Origin: a virus
Length of the DNA stretch: 64,000 bases
Reading direction: 5' to 3' (one strand)
IMG/VR virus record: IMGVR_UViG_3300009788_000096
Location: 1 to 64,000 of that record
Below are positions 48,019 through 56,898 of the stretch, in pieces. The notes under the pieces were generated by a model. That model was not told the DNA's origin and did no database searches. It worked only from the letters and a program-made list of their open reading frames with translations. How positions within the stretch are numbered: the stretch's first letter is position 1; each line of letters opens with the position of its first letter. A program made the position numbers and the translations under genes.

Positions 48019-50769
48019 ATGACAATCCAAGAATTAGATATGGAAAATGGCGATTATGATTTGACTTCATTAATTACCGTGTTAACTCATATTCCCGATG
48101 CCGATAATGCTATGGAATGTCGAGCTCTCGTATTTTTTGGTGATGGCACTAAGAATCTTGATGGCACAGGTGGAAACTTCAATGTTGTCATAACTATTGG
48201 GAGTCAAACATTACAGCCCAGTCCGAAGGTTTATACCTTTGGAACGGAAGTACGATCTGCTCTCCGCACTGATCCATTTACTGTCCCCGCAAACGAACAA
48301 GTTATAGTCAAAGTTCTATCTCCAAATGGTGCTGATACAGATGTTGATGTCACAGCATATCTTCATAGTGACAATGTTGCAAACGACGTTTGGGATGAAT
48401 TACTTACAGGCGGAACTCATAATATTGCGACAAGCGCAGGACGCCGGCTCCGGACTTTACAAGATTTCGGTCTTTATGAAGGCGGAGCGGTATGGGTTGA
48501 TACGGTGAATGGTGTCGCCGGAACAGTCAATTTTGAAAACGGGGTAGTAAACAATCCTGTGGATAGCATTGCAGATGCGAAGACAATAGCAGACAGCATC
48601 GGGCTCAAAACAATCCATTTCCTTGCGGGATCGTCTGTAACTCTTGCAGAAGCATTTGACAGCTTTGTTTTTGAAGGAATGGCATATACGGTTGATTTAA
48701 ACGGACAGTCTGTTAATGGGACATGGTTTCAAAGAGCGACTATTGTTGGAAATGACGATGGTTCAAATACGATTCCGACACGTTATCTTCGTTGCATAAT
48801 GGGAAACAATACTCTCGGGTTATCATACCTTGGAGATTGTGCGTTTGAAGGGGATTTGGTGTTGGCGCAAGAGGGCACCTATATTACAGATCGTTGTTTG
48901 TCAGCAGTTGCCGGAACAGAAACTCCGTCCATTGATTTTCAAAACGAGAACGAAAATAAATATTTGAACATGCGCCATTATTCTGGAGGGATTGAAATTA
49001 AAAACTTTGGTCATGGGACAGCAGATCACCATATGTCACTTGAGGGTGATGGTCAGCTTGTCTTTAATTCGAATTGTTCAAATGCCAATGCCGGTGATGA
49101 ACTCGCTATTCGTGGAAATTTTACTATCACTGATAATGTAGGTGGTGGATGGGCTGGCACATTATCTGATGATGCCAGATTTGACTCTGTGGAATTAGTG
49201 GATAACGTTTGGGATGAATTACTTACGGGTGGAGCGCATAATATTCCGACTTCTGCGGGAAGAAGATTGCGCGAAATTGCAGGCACTGTTATTGCTTCTG
49301 ATATTGCGCAAGGTCCGGGCACTGGAAACAATCAAATTCAATTGGCTGCCGCCGCTTCCGCAGTTGACGGCGCTTATGATCCAGCGATGGTTGTAATAAT
49401 GTTAGGGACAGGAGCAGGACAAAGCCGATTAATTTATGAGTATGACGGCGCAACCAAAATTGCAACTGTAGATCGAAATTGGAAAGTAAATCCAAGTACC
49501 GATAGTGAATATGTTCTCTTCGGCCATCCAGGAAGAGAACACGTTAACGAAGGACTTGCTCAAGCCGGATCAACGAGCAGCACGATTAAGTTAAATTCAC
49601 TGGCAAGTGATCAAGATAATATTTACAATGGGCAGATGGTTTTTATCCGGTCAGGTACTGGAGAAGATCAGGTTGGGCTTGTGAAGTCATACGTTGGAGG
49701 TACTAAAGTTGCAACGATGTGGGATAACTGGGGCGTAACACCTGACGGTACAAGCGGTTACGTAATGATGCCGATGGATATGCGACCAGAAACCATAGCA
49801 AGAGGAGTTTGGGATAGATTAGTTGCGAGTCATTTAACTTCTGGAAGCGCAGGTTTGGCTCTGATGCATACCACTTATGGTAGTGTAGTTCATATTGATA
49901 CGGTTGGCGGCAGTGCAGGTACAACGTATCCAAAAGGCACAGTTGAAGATCCAGTGGATAATTATGCCGATGCAAAGATAATAGCGACAACGTATGGTTT
50001 AGAAGAGTTTCACTTGCTCAGCAATTTGACTCTTGGAGCTTCTGATAATGCAGATAATTTTAAATTTTCCGCTCCGACTGGTATTAATATTATATTAACA
50101 GTAACTTCAGGTTGCAGTACAATCAATACAACTTTTGAACGATTGGTTCTAACAGGCACATTAGATGGTGGTGTTTGGATAGAACGATGTAGTATTGCGG
50201 GACTGAATGACATTCAAGGATTTGTACTTGAATGTATATTTTTGGCAAATAGTTCTCTTACTGGTCCTTCTTCTACAGTAATGTATAATTGTGGCACCGC
50301 AGTAGTAGCCCCACCGATTACATTGGGTTTAAACAGTTCACCACTAACTATGGCAGGTTGGAAAGGCGGACTAAAAATAGGAAGCAAAATTGGTTCTCAA
50401 AATATTATAATAGATTTATTGTCCGGCACTTTGGAAATTGCTTCAACTTGCACTGCTGGAAAAATAATTGTCAAAGGCATTGGGCATATAACAGCAGATA
50501 ACTCAGGTGCTAACTGCATTATAGACACCACCGATTTAATAAAGGCAAGTCATATTGACTTCATGAAAAATATAGAAGGCGGACGTTGGAGAATTAATCA
50601 TATAACTCATCAAATGTTATTCTACAAAGAAGATAATGTTACGGAAGTTGCGCGGTTTAATTTATTTGATCATGCTGGAATCCCAGCGTCTGAAAACGTA
50701 TACGAAAGAGTTCGAGTGACAACCACAACAACTACAACAACCACTACTACTACCACAACATCAAGTTAG
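48019..50769 (+). CDS. large tail fibre protein with poly-Thr tail
   Basis: 916 aa. Three copies of a motif VWDELLTGG.HNI.TSAGRRLR (near residues 123, 396 and, degenerate, 596) separate beta-helix-like segments (ADAKTIADSIGLKTIHFLAG; FHLLSNLTL). The C-terminus has KEDNVTEVARFNLFD then a ~16-residue Thr tract ending SS. Probably a trimeric fibre or spike. Largest protein in the window. Confidence 0.8.
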   Translation: MTIQELDMENGDYDLTSLITVLTHIPDADNAMECRALVFFGDGTKNLDGTGGNFNVVITIGSQTLQPSPKVYTFGTEVRSALRTDPFTVPANEQVIVKVLSPNGADTDVDVTAYLHSDNVANDVWDELLTGGTHNIATSAGRRLRTLQDFGLYEGGAVWVDTVNGVAGTVNFENGVVNNPVDSIADAKTIADSIGLKTIHFLAGSSVTLAEAFDSFVFEGMAYTVDLNGQSVNGTWFQRATIVGNDDGSNTIPTRYLRCIMGNNTLGLSYLGDCAFEGDLVLAQEGTYITDRCLSAVAGTETPSIDFQNENENKYLNMRHYSGGIEIKNFGHGTADHHMSLEGDGQLVFNSNCSNANAGDELAIRGNFTITDNVGGGWAGTLSDDARFDSVELVDNVWDELLTGGAHNIPTSAGRRLREIAGTVIASDIAQGPGTGNNQIQLAAAASAVDGAYDPAMVVIMLGTGAGQSRLIYEYDGATKIATVDRNWKVNPSTDSEYVLFGHPGREHVNEGLAQAGSTSSTIKLNSLASDQDNIYNGQMVFIRSGTGEDQVGLVKSYVGGTKVATMWDNWGVTPDGTSGYVMMPMDMRPETIARGVWDRLVASHLTSGSAGLALMHTTYGSVVHIDTVGGSAGTTYPKGTVEDPVDNYADAKIIATTYGLEEFHLLSNLTLGASDNADNFKFSAPTGINIILTVTSGCSTINTTFERLVLTGTLDGGVWIERCSIAGLNDIQGFVLECIFLANSSLTGPSSTVMYNCGTAVVAPPITLGLNSSPLTMAGWKGGLKIGSKIGSQNIIIDLLSGTLEIASTCTAGKIIVKGIGHITADNSGANCIIDTTDLIKASHIDFMKNIEGGRWRINHITHQMLFYKEDNVTEVARFNLFDHAGIPASENVYERVRVTTTTTTTTTTTTTTSS

Positions 50770-50774
50770 GAGAT

Positions 50775-51404
50775 ATGATGGCAGTTAAAAGACAAAGTTT
50801 AAAAGGAATTGGAAAGAAGAAGAAAGCTCGCAAAGCGGCAGCTGCACAAGGGCAAATGACGCGATGGTTGAAGCCGACTGGGAATTGGAGCATGGCATGG
50901 GATGTATCAATTACTACAGGCACAGATATTACTCCCAGCGAAAGATTAAAGGAAAAATACACTTGGTGGGATGATAAGTATAGCATCGTTGCGCAGGAAG
51001 TCGCTGCTCCTCCGGGATTCGGGATTTCCTTTAAGTTTAAACCTGTTCCCAAAACACATGACTTTTATGTTGACTTCGTTGGTCATTATACTGGTACGCA
51101 TTCCGGCCCACATTTCCCGCGTGTTGAAATTTGGGATTATAATACGACTGCATGGGTTGATACAGGTATAGAACTGGATCTCACCATGAGCGAAGATCAA
51201 AGTCTTACTTCTAACCTTATAGATAAAACCGGAGATTGGTGGGAAGCAGTAACCGATAATGTCTGGTTACAACTTGCGCATCCTAATGTTGCTGGTAATG
51301 CAGCTCATGAGATTCATGTAACCAAAATGGGCTTGAGGCAAAAAATAGTAATAACAACCACAACCACTACAACGACTACGACAACCACAACGACATCGAG
51401 TTAA
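50775..51404 (+). CDS. virion protein with poly-Thr tail
   Basis: 209 aa. Basic N-terminus (KKKKARKAAAAQGQ), a beta-sandwich body that looks like a carbohydrate-binding or discoidin-type fold (FYVDFVGHYTGTHSG, VEIWDYNTTAWVDTG), then a ~16-residue Thr tail ending SS. Immediately upstream of a sulfotransferase-like gene. Confidence 0.7.
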   Translation: MMAVKRQSLKGIGKKKKARKAAAAQGQMTRWLKPTGNWSMAWDVSITTGTDITPSERLKEKYTWWDDKYSIVAQEVAAPPGFGISFKFKPVPKTHDFYVDFVGHYTGTHSGPHFPRVEIWDYNTTAWVDTGIELDLTMSEDQSLTSNLIDKTGDWWEAVTDNVWLQLAHPNVAGNAAHEIHVTKMGLRQKIVITTTTTTTTTTTTTTSS

Positions 51405-51413
51405 GGAGCCATT

Positions 51414-52088
51414 ATGAAAAAGAGAAAAATATTTGTCGCTGCAATGGGCGGGCATGGGACAACCTATATTCAAAAGCATATAGGCCGTTGTGCTAAACGA
51501 CCGGATGTATGTTGGGGTGAAGGGTTGAATATTAAAAAATATCCAGAAGTAATGAAGGATATGCCGGTCGTCGTGAAAGCGAATATCTGGAGGCGACGGA
51601 CAAGAGGCCACGAGTTAAATCCAGAATACACAATAGAAGAAAACTTTGTCAGGATGATTGATTGGACAAAAGAAGATTGGATCTTATTTTCCGGTTGGTG
51701 TTCGATGAAGTCAATGTTTTTAACGGATAATGATATCGCTGCGTTCTGTCTGGTTCGCCATCCTCTTCACGCCTATGTTTCTTACTTCGGCCATCAACAC
51801 CCCAACCATTGTAGAACGCTTGGCGGCTTCAATACTGCCGCTGCGGTTCGCAAGTGGACGGGTCAATGGAATTCCATTATCTCAGATTTCTTGGCCTCGC
51901 CTGGCAAGATAGTCAGATATGAATACTTCTATAAAGACCTTCGTTATTACAAATATATTCGCGATCGGCTTTATCGTTTTGATACAACCAAAAGAAATTA
52001 CAGGGAGTTAAAGAAACCATTAGTCAAGGAACTTAAAGAGCAGGTGTCTGATAACTTCTTCCAAATATATAAGGAGTGGAAGATATGA
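51414..52088 (+). CDS. sulfotransferase-like protein
   Basis: 224 aa. AMGGHGTTYIQKHIG near the N-terminus is a 5'-PSB P-loop, and CLVRHPLHAYVSYF near residue 105 fits the 3'-phosphate binding R-x-P...S motif of PAPS-dependent sulfotransferases. Would transfer sulfate to a hydroxyl of a glycan or protein. Directly after a Thr-tailed virion protein. Confidence 0.65.
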   Translation: MKKRKIFVAAMGGHGTTYIQKHIGRCAKRPDVCWGEGLNIKKYPEVMKDMPVVVKANIWRRRTRGHELNPEYTIEENFVRMIDWTKEDWILFSGWCSMKSMFLTDNDIAAFCLVRHPLHAYVSYFGHQHPNHCRTLGGFNTAAAVRKWTGQWNSIISDFLASPGKIVRYEYFYKDLRYYKYIRDRLYRFDTTKRNYRELKKPLVKELKEQVSDNFFQIYKEWKI

Positions 52089-52234
52089 GTAAAGTTTTAA
52101 TTATTACAAAAGGTTTCGGAAAGGAACAGACCCTTGTTGTAAAAGGGTTCGGCGAGATGGGCATTATTTATGCCCGCAAGGCGATCCACATTTTCAGAAA
52201 AATCATACGGAAGGGGATAAGACATGGCAATTGA
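52085..52234 (+). CDS. small repetitive Gly/Phe protein
   Basis: 49 aa. Two short repeats (ITKGFGKEQTL, VVKGFGEMG) then a basic helix. This short GFG-repeat protein type is, from memory, seen near structural genes of other uncultured phages. ATGA overlap with the sulfotransferase-like gene. Confidence 0.55.
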   Translation: MSKVLIITKGFGKEQTLVVKGFGEMGIIYARKAIHIFRKIIRKGIRHGN

Positions 52235-52562
52235 AAGTTTTAGAAAGCAGTCATGGGAAGAGTGGGTTATTGCCGGCTCTATCGAAGATGTTGTAGATGC
52301 GGGAGAAACGATTGATTTGGCAAATAGCACCATCAAAGCATGGCAATGGGATGATCTTGTAACGGAGGTTACAACAACTGTAGTTGAAATCCTTACAAAA
52401 GCGAAAGATGATGTTAAGCATTATCTTAAAGTCCGAGTCAAAGGAGGCAGCGCTATCGCAGGCACAGCTAATCCGGGTGTTTATAAGATTACGTTTTATA
52501 TTATTACGAGTCTTTTAAACAAATATGAAATTGACGTTAAAATGAAAATATGGGAAACTTAA
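52224..52562 (+). CDS. virion protein of unknown family
   Basis: 112 aa, beta-rich (HYLKVRVKGGSAIAG, VYKITFYIITSLLNKYEIDVKMKIWE). SD AAGGGGATAAG. Likely a virion or fibre-associated protein by position. Family unknown. Confidence 0.6.
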   Translation: MAIESFRKQSWEEWVIAGSIEDVVDAGETIDLANSTIKAWQWDDLVTEVTTTVVEILTKAKDDVKHYLKVRVKGGSAIAGTANPGVYKITFYIITSLLNKYEIDVKMKIWET

Positions 52563-52563
52563 A

Positions 52564-52698
52564 ATGGCAACTACTACCACTACAACAACAACGACCACTT
52601 CTACGACGACGACAACAATAATTCCGTCTGGCGATCCTAAATTGATTTTTATACATGATGAAGTCAAAAAAGTTTTCAAATATCAAAAGAAAGAATAA
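52564..52698 (+). CDS. small protein with N-terminal poly-Thr tract
   Basis: 44 aa. Unlike the others, the Thr/Ser run (~17 residues) is at the N-terminus, followed by IIPSGDPKLIFIHDEVKKVF. It starts 1 nt after the previous stop. It shows that the tract is not tied to gene ends by DNA position alone. Confidence 0.55.
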   Translation: MATTTTTTTTTTSTTTTTIIPSGDPKLIFIHDEVKKVFKYQKKE

Positions 52699-52735
52699 GT
52701 TTTTAAATTTAAAACGAAACAGTTATAAAATGAGT

Positions 52736-52803
52736 TATAATATATTATAGAAATGTCTTCAATAATGAAGACAAACCGCCACTCATAACCGTGACCCCAT
52801 AGG
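52736..52803 (+). promoter_or_regulatory. candidate promoter and structured 5' leader of the glycan gene block
   Basis: TATAAT at 52736 in an AT-rich run (a TATAAAAT box lies just upstream), followed by hairpin GTCTTC/GAAGAC and a second hairpin GTGA-CCCC-ATA-GGGG-..-TCAC. This 130-nt gap is one of the few in the late block and would let the glycosyltransferase genes be expressed separately. Confidence 0.4.
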
Positions 52804-52831
52804 GGAATCACAAATGAAAAGGAGAAGTCAA

Positions 52832-54157
52832 ATGTTTAAACCTCAGAACGTAGCCATCCTCACCAACTTCCAAGATTTCAATCCCGGCTATTCCCTGTCA
52901 GGAATCGTAGCGGACCAATGTATAATGCTTGATCGCTACGGCCACAAAGTTCATCTTTATACTTGTGATAGTTATAATGATGAATTCGATGATGTTGACC
53001 TGCCATGTGAAGTACACCGAAAAATTCCGTTTTGTCACCTTACCGATTACAAAGAGGAAAAGGATTTTTCCAAGGAACACGAGATGTATGGCAAAACGTT
53101 GAAGAATGTTTTGGTGGAAGAATTCAAGACGAAGAAAATCGAGATTGCTTTTACTCATGATTGGATTTTCACCGGATGGAATCTTCCGTTTTCTTATGGT
53201 ATCCGCCTTGCCAACCCACATCTGGGTGGAGTCAATTGGATGCATTGGGTTCATAGCGTTCCTTCTGATCTTGAATATCCGCAAGGTAGGGATTGGTGGG
53301 ATATTAGGAGATATGGCCCGAATCATAAAATTATTTTCCCCAATGCCATCGAAAGAACCCGGGTGGCCGAACAGTTTAAAGGACAAATTGATGATGTCCG
53401 TATAATCCCGCATATCAAGGATCTGCGAACATGGTATGACTTTGATGAGGAAACATGGGAATTCATAGATGACTTCCCCGGCGTAATGCAAGCGGACATT
53501 GTGCAAATCTATCCGGCTTCCACTGATCGTCTTCGTGCGAAACAGATCGACATGGTTGCAAATCTTTTTGCTCGCTTTAAAGAAAAAGGTTTTACTGTTT
53601 GTCTTGTCGTTGCAAACCAATGGGCAACCGAAAAAGAGCAGGAAAAAGATATCCAAAACTTTTTGGATCTTGCACCTAAACTGGGATTGAAGCCAAATGA
53701 AGAATTGATCTTTACTTCGGCATGGAAAGATGGCAAGTATAATACCGGTCTACCGAAGAAGATATTGAGGGAGCTGCAATTATGTTCCAATATTTTCGTC
53801 TTCCCAACGGTAGAGGAATCATTTGGTCTGGTTGGACCGGAGGCTGCGCTTGGTGGTAACTTCATGGTTCTAAACAAAAGTCTTTATATGATGTTCGAGA
53901 TATTTGGGAACTCTGGACTTTACTGTGATTTCGGTTCCTACCATAACATCTTCGATCCTAAAAATATTGGAATTACTATGGATCAATATCTGGCAGGGGT
54001 TTGTAATCTGATTCTGGGGAGGTTTTCACAGAATGAAGTATTTCAAACCCGGACTTGGTGTCGAAGAGTTTATAATATGGATAACCTATATAATCAAGTC
54101 TACCAACCGTTGATGGCAGAGTCCCGTCTGTGGGGCTTCCCCACCAAAGCATTATAA
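52832..54157 (+). CDS. glycosyltransferase, GT-B type (GT4-like)
   Basis: 441 aa. The start at 52832 follows AAAAGGAGAAGTC. N-terminal Rossmann-like half (GYSLSGIVADQCIMLDRYGHKVHLYT) and C-terminal nucleotide-sugar site (FVFPTVEESFGLVGPEAALGG, the E-x7-E region). Uses an NDP-sugar to extend a glycan. First gene of the modification block. Confidence 0.8.
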   Translation: MFKPQNVAILTNFQDFNPGYSLSGIVADQCIMLDRYGHKVHLYTCDSYNDEFDDVDLPCEVHRKIPFCHLTDYKEEKDFSKEHEMYGKTLKNVLVEEFKTKKIEIAFTHDWIFTGWNLPFSYGIRLANPHLGGVNWMHWVHSVPSDLEYPQGRDWWDIRRYGPNHKIIFPNAIERTRVAEQFKGQIDDVRIIPHIKDLRTWYDFDEETWEFIDDFPGVMQADIVQIYPASTDRLRAKQIDMVANLFARFKEKGFTVCLVVANQWATEKEQEKDIQNFLDLAPKLGLKPNEELIFTSAWKDGKYNTGLPKKILRELQLCSNIFVFPTVEESFGLVGPEAALGGNFMVLNKSLYMMFEIFGNSGLYCDFGSYHNIFDPKNIGITMDQYLAGVCNLILGRFSQNEVFQTRTWCRRVYNMDNLYNQVYQPLMAESRLWGFPTKAL

Positions 54158-54167
54158 GGAGGCAAAG

Positions 54168-55388
54168 ATGGAGATAACCATTAAGTCATTTAACGGCATT
54201 GGTGATTTACTTTTTGTAACTCCAACGCTGAAAGTAATTAAGGAGGCCTATCCTGATTGTCATATAACAGTCAATACTAATTATCCGGACTTGTTGGAGG
54301 ACAATCCAAACGTTGACGTGATTGGATCTGAGAACGTAGGAACGTTTCTGGGGTACGATGATCCAATTCACCAGAAATGGCCGACAGCGCATCATATATT
54401 AAAGGACTGGCATATAATCTGTGAAGAATATGGCCTGCATACTGATAAGCCAGCGCTGCAACCAGAACTTTATCTTAATTTTATGACGGCACTGGATGTG
54501 CTTGAAAAACATCGATCCCCAATAGGAGTGCAAATTATACACAAGGGGCATTGGCATGCAAAAAAGATTTGGCCTAAATTTGATTATCTTTCGCGGCTCC
54601 CTAAGTTTGTGCCAATTCCAAAGGTGCCTTCGATTAAGGATTTGATTTACTTCATTGCTTGTTGCAAGGCGGTAGTATGCGCTGAAGGTGGAATCTCACA
54701 TATCGCAAAGGCAGTAGGAACACCAGCGATAGTCATTTACGGAGGCTTTGCCAAACCGGAATGGAATGGTTATGAAGATCAAATAAATGTTTGCAATGAA
54801 AAATGGTGTTCCTATTGTTACAACCCGAAACCATGCGAAAATGAAATTGAAAGAATTTGCATGAAAGAAATTTCAATCGAACACGTTTGCCGGCTGGCTG
54901 AAGGTTTGGAAAAGATTCCAGAGCTTGAACAACACAATGCAATGAAGTTTATAAAAGAAGATGCTTTATGTTGGTCAAGAACCTGCTCTTCCCATAGACC
55001 CGACATGTTAGATATCGGTGCTGGCAATAATCCCTTGCGTGGCGCGAGAGGGATAGATACAGGTAAAGATGAAGATGCTTATAACATCTACACAGCGGAT
55101 CGTTCGCAAGATTTTATCTTCTCTTCCCATTGCATCGAGCATTTGGATTATCCTTCTAAAGCTTTGAGAGAATGGAGCAGAGTGCTTCGTACCGGCGGTC
55201 TGCTTTATCTTTATTTCCCGTCGCCGGATTATATACCTTGGAGACAGAAGTCAATGCCGAAATGGCATAAGCATGATTTTCGCATTGAAAGTATTTTGGC
55301 AATGCTCCCCGACGATTTATACCCAATTGAAATCGCCCATACAGATTGGTTCTTCGGTCAAAAAATTATAGCGAGAAAGGAAAAGTAA
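54168..55388 (+). CDS. GT9-like glycosyltransferase fused to SAM methyltransferase
   Basis: 406 aa. N-terminal ~250 residues resemble ADP-heptose-type GT9 enzymes (GIGDLLFVTPTLKVIKEAYP, AEGGISHIAKAVGTPAIVIYGG). C-terminal ~150 residues hold a class I methyltransferase (DMLDIGAGNNPL, SSHCIEHLDYP, VLRTGGLLYLYFPS). The fusion suggests sugar transfer and methylation of the same glycan. Confidence 0.8.
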   Translation: MEITIKSFNGIGDLLFVTPTLKVIKEAYPDCHITVNTNYPDLLEDNPNVDVIGSENVGTFLGYDDPIHQKWPTAHHILKDWHIICEEYGLHTDKPALQPELYLNFMTALDVLEKHRSPIGVQIIHKGHWHAKKIWPKFDYLSRLPKFVPIPKVPSIKDLIYFIACCKAVVCAEGGISHIAKAVGTPAIVIYGGFAKPEWNGYEDQINVCNEKWCSYCYNPKPCENEIERICMKEISIEHVCRLAEGLEKIPELEQHNAMKFIKEDALCWSRTCSSHRPDMLDIGAGNNPLRGARGIDTGKDEDAYNIYTADRSQDFIFSSHCIEHLDYPSKALREWSRVLRTGGLLYLYFPSPDYIPWRQKSMPKWHKHDFRIESILAMLPDDLYPIEIAHTDWFFGQKIIARKEK

Positions 55389-55389
55389 A

Positions 55390-56172
55390 ATGGCTAAAAA
55401 AATGATCAAGAAGCAAAAACTTAAATGCACGGCGGAGGGTTACAAAGAAGCATTGAACCGGGTGAGGGCTGCGGAAGATCCTGTTGATGCGCTTTGCAAA
55501 TTTTATAATGAAACAGTCGGGATGAAAAAAGGCCGGACGGTTTTCGATACGCAATTTGTTCCGTTCATCGAGAAGTATGGATGTGACAGGGAAATAAGTT
55601 TGGAGATTGGCTATGGCCCCGGTTCTCTTGTGGCCGAAGCAGGGAAGCATTTCCGTGAGACATGGGGGATAGATGCTCATGAGGCACGGAATCTGGTTGG
55701 CCATTTGTTGGAAGCAAATGAATGCTATAACTATAAACTCCTTATCAGTCCTGATGGAAGAAGTATTCCCACGAAGAAAAATAACATTGACTTCATTTAT
55801 TCATGGACTGTTTTTATGCACTTCGGGAAAATCGGTATCGCCAGTGATTATCTTCGTGATGCCTATGCGGTTTTGAAACCGGGAGGTCTGGCGCTCATTT
55901 ACTTCTCCAGAATGTATCGAAGTCGAAAGCATGAAACAAAAGAGGAATGGCTGGCTGCAATTGAGCACGAAGAGGAAATGGAACGGTATCGAGAGATTAG
56001 TGGCAGTACAATCCAAAAGATTAATCTTCAAATCTCCATGCAGCAAATGGTTGATATGTGCGAATGTGTCGGTTTTGAAGTCTTGGAACGAACGGCATCG
56101 ACCAGAAGAATCGACGGAATACTTTGCCACCACGGTCAACATGGGGTAGTACTTCGAAAAGAAAAGGAGTAA
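55390..56172 (+). CDS. SAM-dependent methyltransferase
   Basis: 260 aa. Motif I SLEIGYGPGSL, an acidic residue after WGIDAHEA, and motif IV-VI VLKPGGLALIYFSR. Class I fold. In this block it probably methylates a sugar (capping), which is inference. SD GAAAGGAAAAGTAAA. Confidence 0.8.
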   Translation: MAKKMIKKQKLKCTAEGYKEALNRVRAAEDPVDALCKFYNETVGMKKGRTVFDTQFVPFIEKYGCDREISLEIGYGPGSLVAEAGKHFRETWGIDAHEARNLVGHLLEANECYNYKLLISPDGRSIPTKKNNIDFIYSWTVFMHFGKIGIASDYLRDAYAVLKPGGLALIYFSRMYRSRKHETKEEWLAAIEHEEEMERYREISGSTIQKINLQISMQQMVDMCECVGFEVLERTASTRRIDGILCHHGQHGVVLRKEKE

Positions 56173-56175
56173 AAC

Positions 56176-56898
56176 ATGAGAGAAAAAGAAGTTGCAGTTG
56201 TGGCAATGCCAAGGACAGGCTCCACATATCTTTTTAGATGCTTGGCTGGTCTCAAGCATGCAGGTGGAAGTCCGAAAGGCGCCAACCTTGCAAAGCTTCC
56301 AATAATGAAGTGCCACAGTTTAGCTCCACCCGAAACTTTCGGTGATCCGTGGTCAAGCCAAATAAGTGAGCATTGTCTTAAAGGAAGAAAAGTCATTTGG
56401 CTTTTCGGTGATCCAATAGCTTCTGTCGTTTCCACAATGAAGAAAAGGTTTGACCATGTTCATGCGAAGAATTGTGGCTGCTTTAAACCGCTGGGGATGG
56501 TGGATCTGATAGATAGAGATGACTTTAACTATGAGTGGATGTTTGACTCATGGACATCTATCCGACATGACTTTCCCGTTTTATGTGTAAGGTATGAAAC
56601 CTTATGGAAAAACCGTTTTGTGATCGAATGGTTTCTGGGAAGAAAAGTCAAATGGAATGAGTGGAGTCCTCGGTCTAACAGGTGGACCACAGAAGAACTT
56701 CCAAACTTTCTTTCGAAAGCCTTAAATAAAACCTATTCAAGTTTGGTTGAAAAAGTTCAAATGCATCCGGATGTAACTTTAAATGGTGGAGATACATTGA
56801 GAATATCCGGGGATTTGGTAAGGATAGAAAAAGGCGTTGGATTTGGCAAAAACTATTTTTATGACTTAGTAAAAAAAGGAGAAACGGAAAATGGCTGA
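56176..56898 (+). CDS. sulfotransferase-like protein 2
   Basis: 240 aa. PRTGSTYLFRCLAG is the sulfotransferase 5'-PSB loop and WLFGDPIASVVSTMKKRF the 3'-PB region. Only weakly similar to the 51414 protein, so not a recent duplicate. Together they imply that the phage places sulfate on some acceptor. Confidence 0.75.
   Translation: MREKEVAVVAMPRTGSTYLFRCLAGLKHAGGSPKGANLAKLPIMKCHSLAPPETFGDPWSSQISEHCLKGRKVIWLFGDPIASVVSTMKKRFDHVHAKNCGCFKPLGMVDLIDRDDFNYEWMFDSWTSIRHDFPVLCVRYETLWKNRFVIEWFLGRKVKWNEWSPRSNRWTTEELPNFLSKALNKTYSSLVEKVQMHPDVTLNGGDTLRISGDLVRIEKGVGFGKNYFYDLVKKGETENG

Noticed and set aside
41670-51404. ACN repeats as a CRISPR array or microsatellite without coding role
   Set aside because: No spacers between repeats, always in frame within genes, and codons are mixed, so a coding role is clear.
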